NCBI RefSeq assembly: GCF_000264905.1
Contig: NW_006763133.1
Location: 3,402,755-3,466,754 of the forward strand
Source of the DNA: Stereum hirsutum FP-91666 SS1
Lineage: Eukaryota > Basidiomycota > Agaricomycetes > Russulales > Stereaceae
Length of the DNA: 64,000 bases
Reading direction: 5' to 3'
Made by a program: the position numbers and the translations under genes. Positions 24,701 to 38,262 of this stretch are shown here, one piece after another. The notes under the pieces were generated by a model, which was not told where the DNA came from, did not search any database, and saw nothing but the letters and a program-made list of their open reading frames with translations. How positions within the stretch are numbered: the stretch's first letter is position 1; every line of letters begins with the position of its first letter.

Positions 24701-25985
24701 TAATTGCGCCAACCCAGAAGGGTTCGTGGAGGAGGACATGACCCCCCATGCCGTCAACTTGATCCACTTGGTGAAGGAGGCGAAACAAGCCAGGCTCAAA
24801 ATCACTCGCAAGATGGTTATCGATGCCTTCCGAGGCAAGAGCAAAGACGGGAATCTTACGAGGTTGAGGTTGTTTGGTGTAGGGAAAGATGTGGAGTTAA
24901 ATCGGGCAGAGCGGTTGTACGACCATCTGGTCAGCTTGAGCGTATTCATGCAAGTCTCGGAGACCAACTCGAGCAATTTCTCAAACCAGTATTCTCAGGT
25001 AGGTCCTGTGATATCCCATTGATTCATCTCAGCTAGCTGATGATTTACCCGTTTTTCAGCTCGGTGATAAATGGCAAGAGTTCATAGACACGCGGCAAAA
25101 GTTGAGCATGAAATTCCGAGTCCCCCAAGCCCGCGCGAAGGCTCCGAAACCGGCAAGAGCGGCCACCGCTACAAGTCGTGGTAAACGAAAGGGGCCCCAC
25201 GCAGACCTTCCGGAAGATCCCATCGAAGAGCCTATGCCGCTCTATGTCGATGATGATGGGCACGACCAAGATTTCGTTCCGATGGACGAGGAACCGGTTG
25301 TGGCACCGAAGACCTGGCCACCTGCTCGTTCGACTCGTGCTCGCGAGAAGGCGCCAGAATCTCAGGCCTCTACCGTTGCAGAAACGCAACAAACCGCTGC
25401 ATCACCCTCGGGGGAGCCTATCGAAGGTTGTTATGAGGAGCTGATAGCTTTCCGAGATATGGTGCGCCTTTGCTTTGCCTTGTGCACAGTTGTAGTCCGC
25501 ATTAACCGGCGTGCCTCATAGGTCGCAGACGAGGAAGGGATCGCTGATATCGACACATACTTGAGCGATGAAGCACTTCAAACGCTCAGTCTGATGCAAC
25601 CCAGAGGTATATAGTATCCTCGACCAGTTTTCACAGACATTTACTATCTTCTCCAGATATGACAGCTTTCGACGACTGCTTAGACATTGCGGCGGATCTA
25701 TCAGACGCACAAGTCAGTCGGTTATGGAAAAAATACAAGTCACAAATGCTCGACATCTTTATCAAGCGAACTCCGGCTCAAGGGAGGTGAGTGGTACTGT
25801 CCTACCACGAGTCGGTCCAATTTCTGGATGTTACAATGGGTGCTTTTCTGGTTCCTTGACCCGTTTCATCTGCATTGGCTGACATCTCGATACCCATCCT
25901 TTTTTCCAGCAGTAGTGGGAAGGGCAAGCAAAAGCCTGTCTTCCGTCCCGCCGAGATGCACAAGCGCTATGATTATCATCACTAG
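21702..25985 (+). CDS. RecQ family DNA helicase (Sgs1/BLM-like, with RQC and HRDC regions)
   Basis: Fourteen exons keep phase: 21702-21818, 21868-21928, 21990-22474, 22533-22660, 22705-23659, 23742-24149, 24205-24238, 24293-24335, 24388-24446, 24499-24998, 25060-25461, 25522-25606, 25657-25786, 25910-25985, about 1160 residues. The N-terminal 400 residues are acidic and Ser/Pro-rich. The helicase core shows FRVNQAEAI, Walker A PTGGGKS (Lys at about 463), DEAH at about 567, ALTASAT, AFGMGINKANVRFVIHYD and QETGRAGRDG. RQC zinc cysteines follow (WKDC ... CHGTCDNC), then a winged-helix-like segment, then an HRDC-like block around 1055-1130 (YEELIAFRDM ... LSDEALQTL ... CLDIA). RecQ enzymes unwind 3'-5' and dissolve recombination intermediates with topoisomerase III; HRDC plus RQC place this nearest the BLM/Sgs1 branch. 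Exon 5 has two acceptors 9 nt apart (exon starts at 22705 or 22714), both in frame. Confidence 0.93.
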
Positions 25986-26347
25986 TTATACGACTGGCTC
26001 ACTGTTTATACTATATTCCCCCTCTTTCTTGCTCGTTTCTTGTATGTTTGGATCTCGCTTTGTACCTTTTACTATCTCACAGCCCACCTTCTAATTCGAC
26101 TCAAGCAACTGTTCCGCCATCGATATTGACCCACGTCAAACCTTATTGCTCCGCATGTAATATATTGCTCAATATTCTTGTAGAAACATTCACCATCGTG
26201 GAGATCATTGTATGATCTGTAAAGAGGAGTGGATGACTCTTGAAATGGTCAAGACAGAATACTGCCACAAATAAGGAGCAGGAGATGGTACAAGCACATA
26301 AAAATACAAAATGTGGCGATGGAAAGGACCCCGAACCAATAAAGTAA
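25986..26347. other. Convergent intergenic region, RecQ / DDX41
   Basis: This 362-bp stretch lies between converging 3' ends. It is T-rich near 26,000-26,090. I see no gene or repeat. Confidence 0.4.
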
Positions 26348-28707
<2,360 letters not shown>

Positions 28708-28929
28708 AGTTCTTGGATGTGGCAAGTGGCAACTTGAAGTTGAAGGGGACAGGAACGATGAATAACCGACCGGGCCGGGAAGCGGAGGAGGCTTGTGGAC
28801 GAGTGTGGCGTCGACGCCGAGAGCGGACTCGTCGGAGGAAAGACGCATGTGCTCGAGCTCAGCAGCTTCACTATATATGACGATGTAGCCTCGATTAAAT
28901 CTGGAAACCCCTCCCTTTTTCACACAGCG
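28708..28929. promoter_or_regulatory. Compact bidirectional promoter, DDX41 / GALT
   Basis: Only 222 bp separate the two divergent ATGs. A TATATA-like element at about 28872 is oriented to serve the GALT side. Confidence 0.5.
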
Positions 28930-30314
<1,385 letters not shown>

Positions 30315-31298
30315 ATATAACAGATATGGAACTAAGAGAATATGTATAATTCCTCTCGAGCCGTAGAATAGAATATATGTGTACGAAATGTAGTGTACTT
30401 CAAGTCGCTCGATGTTTAGGGGCAACAATGCTGTTTCGTTCTCGCCACTAATCTTGATTCTTGAGGCCTCAAAGACCAATGCGAAAAAAACTATATCAGG
30501 AATTCGTAAATGCACTTATCCATGCCCTCCCTTCTTTTTCTTTTTCTGAGTCTGAGTCCTCAACAAGACGAGACGTTCCAAGGCGTGCCACACCGTTACG
30601 CCGCCGAACCGTGACGCCACATAGCAACGCAACGCGGCGCACATGCTTTCCACGCGACGCTGCGGCAGATCCATCGATCCGGTGTCCGATATCCGACGTT
30701 CCCCGATCACGAAACGTTCAAGTTGAACTTTCCTCTGGACGCTCCCCTATGCGTGCTGCACGTCCCCTTGAATAATTTTCTACGCCATTCCGTTACATGT
30801 CTGTGGCAGCACTCTACTTGACGTGCGACAGGCTGAAAGAACATGGCGGAGGCGGGTGAGCGAGCGGCTCTGAGTGCGAGCCGCGTAACTCAAGCCGGGA
30901 ACCCTTTGTCTTCCCATTTGGGACGCTCTCTTGAGCCCGCCTGCCTTATCCTCGCTTTAATTCCTGTGCTCCACCAGACGCAACGCGGATCGCATTCCGC
31001 AGCGGCATTTTCTTTCTTATCGATTGATCGCGAAGCTTCCATTTTCCGGCCCAAGTCATAAAATCACACTTCTTTCCCGGACACACGCTTACGCAAGTGG
31101 ACCCGTGCGCTTCTTTTTCCTAATTATTACCGCTTTGGGACACTCCATTGAGTCTCCAGTACTCGCTTAGCGTCAGAATGCGATAGCGCCCTGCCTCGAG
31201 GCGACCTGCTGGTGGTGGTTTCCATGGGTTCCCGTCGTTTTTCGTTTTTCCGATTCTTATTTCCGGTGTCTGGTTTATTTTTCCGGACTTCAGAGGGG
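30315..31298. other. Intergenic region downstream of GALT
   Basis: This 984-bp stretch contains a CpG-rich patch around 30,560-30,720 and no convincing gene. A 120-residue acidic open frame on the minus strand (31127-31489) enters from the right; it overlaps the plus-strand TATA box and is treated as doubtful. Confidence 0.4.
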
Positions 31299-31306
31299 TA
31301 TATAAG
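31299..31306 (+). promoter_or_regulatory. TATA box of the repetitive plus-strand locus
   Basis: TATATAAG followed by GGG lies 28 bp upstream of an ATG at 31334 and just upstream of the first splice-like signals of the repeat locus. It is the best promoter signal in the surrounding 8 kb. Confidence 0.55.
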
Positions 31307-31379
31307 GGGCCCCTTCGAACGGAATTGGGGAGCATGCATTGGTTGACTTTCGACCACTGGCATCCCCCCCGCATTTTCG

Positions 31380-32650
31380 CCTTCCTCATTCCCCTCCTCC
31401 TCAGTCGCTTGCTCGCTGTCGTCGCCGCTGTCGACGTTGAGGTCGTCGATGTTGGTGTTGGTGAGTCCCTCCATACTCGTAGTCGTCATTGTTCCCTTCG
31501 CTCATCGCTGATGCCTTTCGCTCTTTGCCACGTCAGCGTCGTCGTCGTCGCCATCATCCTCGCCATCGTCGTCAACATCATCGACCCCCCCTCCCCCTCT
31601 TCAGGTGCGCCTACTCTTCTCTATCATCGTCGTCATTGTCGTCGTCGTCGTTGCTGACCTGCCCTCCTCTTCGCCATAGTCAACATCGTCGACGTCGACC
31701 TCACCGACTCCCCTCTCAGGTGCGCCCCCCTCCCTCCTGCTCTCTATCGTCGCCATCATCGTTGCTGACCTCATCTTCTCTTCCCCGATGATCAGGTACA
31801 TATCACTATCAGCTACGATAAGGTGCGTTTCCTTTTTGGGATGGTGGTTCTCGAGTTGCTATATATTGGCTCGGTCCTTCCACCTTTCCCTCATGTTCTT
31901 CGTCCCCTTTCTCGCTTATCCTCTCTTACATCCTCACCCATCGTGGTCTTCCATCATCGCCGAGTCCTCATCGACCCTCGCCTACCCTTACCTACACTCA
32001 CCAACCCTCACCTATCCTCATTGACCCTCGCCCACCATCGTCCATCCTTACCGACCCTTCCTCATCCTCATCCACTCTTACCTACCCACAGTCACCCTCA
32101 CCCATCCTCACCGACACTCGCCCTCGTAGTATGTACGTCACTAACCCTGTGTGATCTCTTGGGCTTGGGAGACACTCTAGAGCTTAGGCGACCCTCCTTC
32201 CTTCATTTCTTTCTCTTTTCTTCCTTCGTCGTTACTATCTTCACTCACCCATTCTTCCTCATCGACCTTCGCCTAGAGAATAGTCTCCGTCTCCCTTCTT
32301 CCCCTTCCGTACTATATCCTCCCTTCTCTATTCTTCTTTCCTTCCTTCCTTCCTACACCTTCCTCCTCAGCTCGCTCTATCCCTTGGTACTCAGTTCTCA
32401 TCTGTGGCGACAGTGCTCTGCTCTGGCGACAGTCCTCAGCTTACTAGGCGACTTCTACCTTCCCTCTCTCCTTCTGTCTGGCCGACTCATCGCCTTTTAT
32501 ATTGATTCCATCCCTCATACTAATATACAGGCACGGTGTCTTTCCTCTTGGGCTACACTCCTGGTTTGGCTACACTCGAGCTTGGGCGACTTCTGTTCTC
32601 CCCTCTCTCCTCTTCTTCCTCCTTCATCGTCGACTCGTGTGTAAGTTAAG
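31380..32650. repeat. Pyrimidine-rich low-complexity region
   Basis: The plus strand is mostly C and T, with runs of CGTCGTCGT and a degenerate tandem motif of about 11-12 nt (YCACCCTCACC/YCATCCTCACC) near 31,980-32,130. Reading frames here are composition-driven. Confidence 0.65.
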
Positions 32651-32890
32651 TTAAGGTTTCTCTCGGTTCTCAGGTCTAAGTCTCGACACATTGAGTGATG
32701 TCCAGGTATGTATGATCGTAGTTAATATAATGTGTGATCTTGATCTTCTCCAAGGTGGAACATGTAAGAGCTTGGTCCTGGTCTCGGTCTCGGTCTCGGT
32801 CTAGGCGACATCCACCATCCACCCATTTCTCCCTTCCCATCATGTCTCTCGTCTCTCGTCTCTGTTTCTGTGTCTCTCTTGAAGGTGAGT

Positions 32891-35800
32891 CCCCCTGGGT
32901 AGAGCGTCGACCTTGTCGTGGTCCAGGGGCTCAGTACCTCTTCGGAGGGAAGCCAACAGACGCTCGGAAGGTACGTTTCTCTCCTTATGCTATGTCACTG
33001 ATTTGGTTTAGATTTTCTTACAGGCGTGTCGGGCTGTGGTGAGTTTTCTACTCTCGTTCACTCATATAGTTTATTGATGTATCGCGCTTAAGTTTCTATG
33101 TGTGAGTGTGAGTAAGTAAGACCGACGCTCTGCGGGCAATAGCAACGTCCTCGCGAGCCTCAACATCATCTCAAGATATGATTCACCTCAACAGCCTCAA
33201 GATCCCCTTGGCAGAGCGTTGACCTTGTCGCGGTCAGGGGGCTTAGTACCTCCTCGGAGGGAAGCCAACAGACGCTCGCAAGGTGCGTCTCTCTCCTTGT
33301 ATTATTCTACTTATTTCCTTTAGATTCTCTTACAGGCGTGCGGTTGTGGTGAGTCTTCTACTCTCGGTCTTCTATACATTTCACTGACGTTCTGTGCTTA
33401 GTTTTCTTCATAGGTGAGTGCGTGTGAGTGTGATTTAAGGTAGGTCTGAGTCAAGGTATGTGCGTGAGTGAGTCTGAATGTAAGTAACGGTAGGTCTGAG
33501 TATTGAGCGCCGGTAGGTCTTTTTCCAGGCGTGAGTGTGAGTGAGTCAAGGTAGGTCTGTGTTCCTTCCGACGCTCTGCTTGCGAAAGCAGCATCGTCCT
33601 TCCCCTTGGAAGAGCGTCGACCTTGCCGTGGTCAGGGGGCTCAGTACCTCTTCGGAGGGAAGCTAACAGACGCTCGCAAGGTGCGTCTTTTTTTCCTTAT
33701 ATTACGTCGCTGATTTGTTTTAGATTATGTTACAGGATTCGAGTGTGGTTCTGGTGAGTCTCCTAATGTCGTTTGATAGATCTTTTATTGATGTTCCGTG
33801 TCTAGTTTTCTTCAAAGGTGCGTGAGTGTGAGTGTGAGTGTGAGTACAGGTACGTGCGGCGCTCTGCTTGCGAAAGCAGCATCGTCCTTCCCCTTGGCAG
33901 AGCGTCGACCTTGTCGTGGTCAAGGGGCTTAGTACCTCCTCGGAGGGAAGCTAACAGACGCTCATAAGGTACGTCTCTTGATCCTACTTCTGTCACTAAT
34001 TTTCTCTTACAGGAGTGGAGTCCAGCGCGAAACTCATAGATGCCCGCGAGGAACATGTATTGATCTGTGAGTATTCCCTTTCGATTCGCTCATGCCAGTG
34101 ACCACGCTGACACCATCCTCAGTTTTTCTACAGCTGTGTGACTGTGTGAACGTAAGAGACCGGCGTCGACCTGCCTTCATCAGCAGCGCCCTCCACAAAA
34201 TCTCGACACCGGGCCCCAAGAGCTTCAAAACCGGTCCCCTGGGATAGCGTCGACCTTGTCGTGGTCCAGGGGCTCTAGTACCTCAGAGTCCGATCCTCTG
34301 AGGGAAGCCAACAGACGCAGGGGCGGTAGGTATACTAACCGGTGAGTCCTTCTTCTACTCTCGTTCATCGATATCTTCAACTGACGTTTTCTGCTTAGTT
34401 TTCTTCATAGGCCGTGTGTGGGTATCCGTCAGCTCAAGAAGATCGACGCCCTGATGTTCAACACTCGGGCACGACGACGAGGCCGGTCGACGACTCCAAT
34501 CAAGCACGACATCAACGGGCGGTGATCTCTAGGGCGTCTTGGGCTGCGTCTCTGGGTCTGCTGGGTCTTTAGGTGTGTTGTGTCTCTTCGTCTACTGGGT
34601 CTTTTTGTCTGCTTCGTCTCTTCGTCTCTTCGTCTGTTTGTCCTCTTTGGTCGCTAGGTCTTGCGGGCTTTCTCTCTAGGCTGCTGGGTCTCGTGGGCTT
34701 GCTCTCTAGGTTTATGGGCTGGGGCTGGGCTGTCTAGAGCTAGGCGACATCGACATCGACCTCACGACCGAGCTCAAGCACGACTTCAACATCGACCTCA
34801 CGACCGAGCTCAAGCACGACGTCGACACCGAGCTCCAAAGGGCTTCAAGACCGGTCCCCTGGTATAGCGTCGACCTTGTCGTGGTCCAGGGGCTCTAGTA
34901 CCTCAGAGTCCGATCCTCTGAGGGAAGCCAACAGACGCTACTGACAGGTAAGTGGGCCATCAGCATTCGATCCTCATGTACTTTCTAACGCATCTCGTGT
35001 AGTTTTGTTTTCCACAGGTCCGTGAGTGTGGGTATTATTTCCGCTCTCGCTTTCCTCTTTTCGCTCTCGCTTTCCTCTCTTCGCTCTCGCTCTCCTCTTT
35101 ACGCTCTCGCTTTCGTCTCCATCTCTCTATGCTTGTCTCAAGTCTTCAGCTTGAGTCCCTCCCCTGGTAGAGCGTCGACCTTGCCGTGGTCCAGGGACTT
35201 TAGTACCCCGGAGTCCGATCCTCTGGGGGAAACCAACAGACGTTCGCAAGGTACGTTTCCTACTTCATACTATATTGCTGATTTTCTCTAGATTCTCTTA
35301 CAGGCGTGTGATTGTACGGACGATATCCGGCACGAAACTAACAGACAGCACGAGAAATGTATACAAATATGTGAGTCTCTTATTCTTTGCCGCGAGTAGT
35401 ATCATGACTGCGCTAACAGTTTCTTTGGTTTCCTCCAGGTGTATACTTGTGAGTAAGACGACCTCAAGCGCAAGACGCTCGACGCTCTGATCACCGGCAT
35501 CATCGTCTTCAACCGAGCGACCACTGGGAGAGCGTCGACCTTGTCGTGGTCCAGGGGCTTTAATACCCCGGAGTCCGATCCTCTGGCGGCAACTAACAGA
35601 CGCTCGCAGTATATGTACTATACTGACTTGTGAGTTTTTGTTCTCCTCCATGCGTATACACTGCCCTGACCGCTTCTTATAGCTTTTACAGTTGTGCGTG
35701 TCGTAAGGATCCTCAGAAACTGGTCCGGGGTTTTGTGACCTGTGTCGACCCTTCTGCTTGGTCGACATTCTGAAGCTCAGACGACCTCTTCCTTAGCCGT

Positions 35801-37061
35801 TACTCCCCCCGCTCACCCGCCCACCCATCATCGTTCTTGCTCCCAACTCTAGGCAACCTCTGCTTTCTCTCCCTTTCGCCCTTGCTTTTATCTTTTCGCT
35901 CTCGCCTTTATCTTTACTCTCCTCTACGGCGACACTCTTGGGTCATCTCTATCTCTTTGTCTCTGCGCTTGTCTCAAGTCTTCAGCTTGAGCCCCTCCCT
36001 TGGTATGACCTCGACCTTGTTGTGGTCCGGGGGCTCTAGTAACTCAGAGGCCAGCCCTCTGAGCGAAGCCAGCAGACGTCTACTGACAAGTGAGTGGTTG
36101 TGTCCTTTGATACGCATATATTCTCTGACGGATCTGATATAGCTTTCTTTCAGATGTGTTAGCGTGAGTTTGGTACGCTCAACACGATCGACGCCCTGAC
36201 CATCAACACTCGGACACGACGATGAGTCTGGTCGACAACTCCAATCAAACACGACATCAACACCTGGTGGCAGGATCTGGGGTATCTCGGGCTGGGTCTC
36301 TGGGTCTGTTGTCTCTTTGAGTCTGCTGTCTGTCTTCGTCTGCTGTGTCTCGTGGGCTTGTATTCTAGGTTGCTGTGCTTCGTCGGCTTCGTCTCTAGGC
36401 TGCTGTGATGGGGCTGGTCTTGCTAGACCTAGGCGACATCGACGTCACGACCGTGCTCAAGCAGGACATCGTGGAGCGACCTCACGAACGAGCTCAAGCA
36501 CGGCATCAACACCGGGCGGCGGGAAGTGGAGTCTCTTAGGCTAGGTCTCTAGGTCTGCTGGGTCTGCTAGGTTTGCTAGGTCACTTCTTCTGTTGGTTTT
36601 CGTGGGCTTGATCTCTGGGCTGCTGGGCTGGGGCTGGTCCTGCTAGAGCTAGGCCACATCGACCTCACGAACGAGATCAAGCACGACGTCGACACCGAGC
36701 TCCAATGAGCTTCAAGACCGGTCCCCTGGGATAGCGTCGACCTTGTCGTGGTCCAGGGGCTCTAGTACCTCAGAGTCCGATCCTCTGGGGGAAGCCAACA
36801 GACGCTTACTAACGGGTGAGTGAGTTGGCGCTTCGATACACTGGTCTTTTCTGACGCATTTCGTGTAGTTTTTTTTCACAGGTGTGTGAGTGTGAGTAAG
36901 GCATGTTCAAGCCGCTCGGCGCTCTGGCTGTCAACGTCATCGCCGCCAACCAAGCAACAACTGTCCTCAAAAGCCTCAAGGTCCCCTAGGATAGCATCGA
37001 CCTTGTCGTGGTCTAGGGGCTCTAGTACCTCCTCCGAGGGAAGCCAACAGACGCTTACGAG
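32891..37061 (+). repeat. Array of eleven direct copies of a structured ~80-nt element
   Basis: Copies start at 32891, 33204, 33602, 33890, 34236, 34856,35161, 35521, 35997, 36723 and 36983, all on the plus strand, spaced irregularly by 260-730 bp. Consensus pieces are CCCCTKGG, then AGCGTCGACCTTGTCGTGG, then CCAGGGGCTNTAGTACC, then a variable hairpin, then GGGAAGCCAACAGACGCT. The ends of the first piece pair with CCAGGGG (stem 1). CGAC-CTT-GTCG forms an inner hairpin, and GGCTT or GGCT pairs with AAGCC or AGCC around the variable hairpin. The variable hairpin is either CCTC-loop-GAGG or a longer CCTCAGAG-TCCGAT-CTCTGAGG form. AGCGTC can also pair with the terminal GACGCT, which would make a pseudoknot. 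A weaker twelfth remnant lies near 38,770. I know of no RNA or transposon family with this layout. Confidence 0.85.
34660..36715 (+). repeat. Three copies of a ~120-180-bp block inside the array
   Basis: Blocks at about 34660-34840, 36350-36520 and 36595-36715 share a run of GGCTTG, TCTAGG, GGGCTGGTCTTGCTAGAGCTAGGC-like sequence followed by GACATCGACCTCACGAC and GAGCTCAAGCACGAC. The sequence flanking repeat unit 5 (34430-34560) is likewise duplicated at 36170-36310. So the locus grew by duplication of segments longer than one structured unit. Confidence 0.7.
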
Positions 37062-37276
37062 GTATGTATATCTACCGGTGAGTGGTCTCGTCTTCTTCAT
37101 CACCATTCACGTATTTTAGCTAACGACTGCCACGCGTGCCCACCTTCTTTACAGGTGGATTTATCGACACGTCCAAGATATGGAATGAAGCGTTCGACGT
37201 CGTTCACAATATCCGATGAACTATTTCGTCTGGTTTGACTTTAATGCCGAGGCGGCCCCATTCTTGGCTATGTTTG

Positions 37277-37294
37277 CTCTCTCTCTCTCTCTCT
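37277..37294. repeat. (CT)n microsatellite
   Basis: A pure CT dinucleotide run lies just past the end of the structured array. Confidence 0.8.
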
Positions 37295-37424
37295 CGACTA
37301 GACTCGGATGGTCTCCGCATTCCAGTCGTGCCGACGCTGAGGTTTTTCATTGAACGCATGGTCTTGTAGTGCGCTTAGCTTGGATCCTCTAGTTTTATGT
37401 CATTTGGCAGTGACGACAAGGACG

Positions 37425-38262
37425 AAACAACGTGGCTGCCAGTGGTTTCGCTCGCGGTGTCTAATTCTAAATATACCTGGGTGTATCTAGTTACTGGCAA
37501 AGTGGCTCGGTATTTGGATTCCTCAAGACCAAGGGTAGCTTCAAGATACCTATTGGACGATACGGTTTCAATTCCGGCTGGTCTTCGGGTCGCTTGAAAT
37601 ATACCTGAGGGTATCTGGCTCTTGGGACAGTGGCAGTACGCGACTCAAGAGCCTTATGTCCATCTCTCTGGTTGCCCCGGTATTCCCTCCACTCTTTTCT
37701 GTGTATTCGTGCGGTCTCGCTTCTTCCGAATCGTCTTGGCTGGTCTACCCTTGCACGACGAGGATGAAAGCGCTAAGGTTCACTCACTCCGACACTGAGG
37801 GCCTTCAATGATGTCCTCAAGATTCACTTGTAAAAGCGTCCACATCGTTGACTTTTATCTCGAGAGGTGCCAGGGCCACCCGACTCCGACTGACACTTGT
37901 ACGTTCTCTTCCGTTTCATTTCATCTATATTATGTTCACCCGCTTCCGAGTTGATTCGCAGACAGGCAAGTTCAGCCAGACTGCTTGGTCTTGGAAATCT
38001 ATTAAGGACTCAAAACTCAAGATATTGATCCCGACGATACATTTGGATCATCTGGCTGGTTTCCTTCGTGGTCTCGAATTATGCATAAGCATATCTGGCT
38101 CCTGGCGAAGTGGCTTGGCACTTCGAACTTTGCAGGATCTAGGAGACGTTCAAGATATCAATCCCGAAGATACATTTTAATCATCTGGCTGGTTTCCCTC
38201 GCGATCTCTAAACATACCTGAGGGTATCTAGTTCCTGGTGAAGTACCTTGGTGCTTGGAATT
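37425..38262. repeat. Second repeat family, four ~110-130 bp copies with a shared stem-loop
   Basis: Copies lie around 37425-37525, 37530-37645, 38005-38120 and 38150-38262, as two tandem pairs. Shared pieces are CATCTGGCTGGTTTCC, TCGNGGTCTC, a stem-loop, TATCTGGNTCCTGG and AGTGGCTTGGTACTTGG. The stem-loop is ATACC-TGAG-GGTAT at 37601 and 38214, ATAC-CTGGGT-GTAT at 37473, and TATGC-ATAA-GCATA at 38080. No protein frame is shared between the copies. Confidence 0.7.

Larger units (their letters stand above)
31334..37160 (+). ncRNA. Candidate intron-dense transcription unit carrying the structured repeats
   Basis: Downstream of the TATA box the plus strand shows a long series of donor/acceptor pairs. 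The first donor is GTGAGT at 31461. Nearly every repeat unit ends in a donor-like sequence (GTACGT, GTGCGT, GTATGT, GTGAGT). A T-rich stretch with a CTGAC/CTAAT-like branch site and TTACAG follows, then a mini-exon of about 13-70 nt, then GTGAGT, a CTGACGTT-like branch site and TTCTTCATAG or TTTCCACAG. These signals are plus-strand only and recur between units. I could not assemble one long conserved reading frame. The first exon could encode a hydrophobic segment (FAFLIPLLLSRLLAVVAAV), and the +1 repeat frame is open in most units but not all. I therefore label it provisionally as non-coding. A coding gene built of repeated exons is the main alternative. Confidence 0.4.

Noticed and set aside
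31127..31489. 120-residue acidic ORF on the minus strand
   Set aside because: It overlaps the plus-strand TATA box and first exon of the repeat locus, and its acidic part is the complement of a biased pyrimidine-rich stretch. No start context or splice evidence supports it.
34900..34930. tRNA T-arm/B box in the long hairpin (GAGTCCGATCC)
   Set aside because: It is one base short of the B box consensus, and no A box, anticodon arm or acceptor stem can be placed around it.
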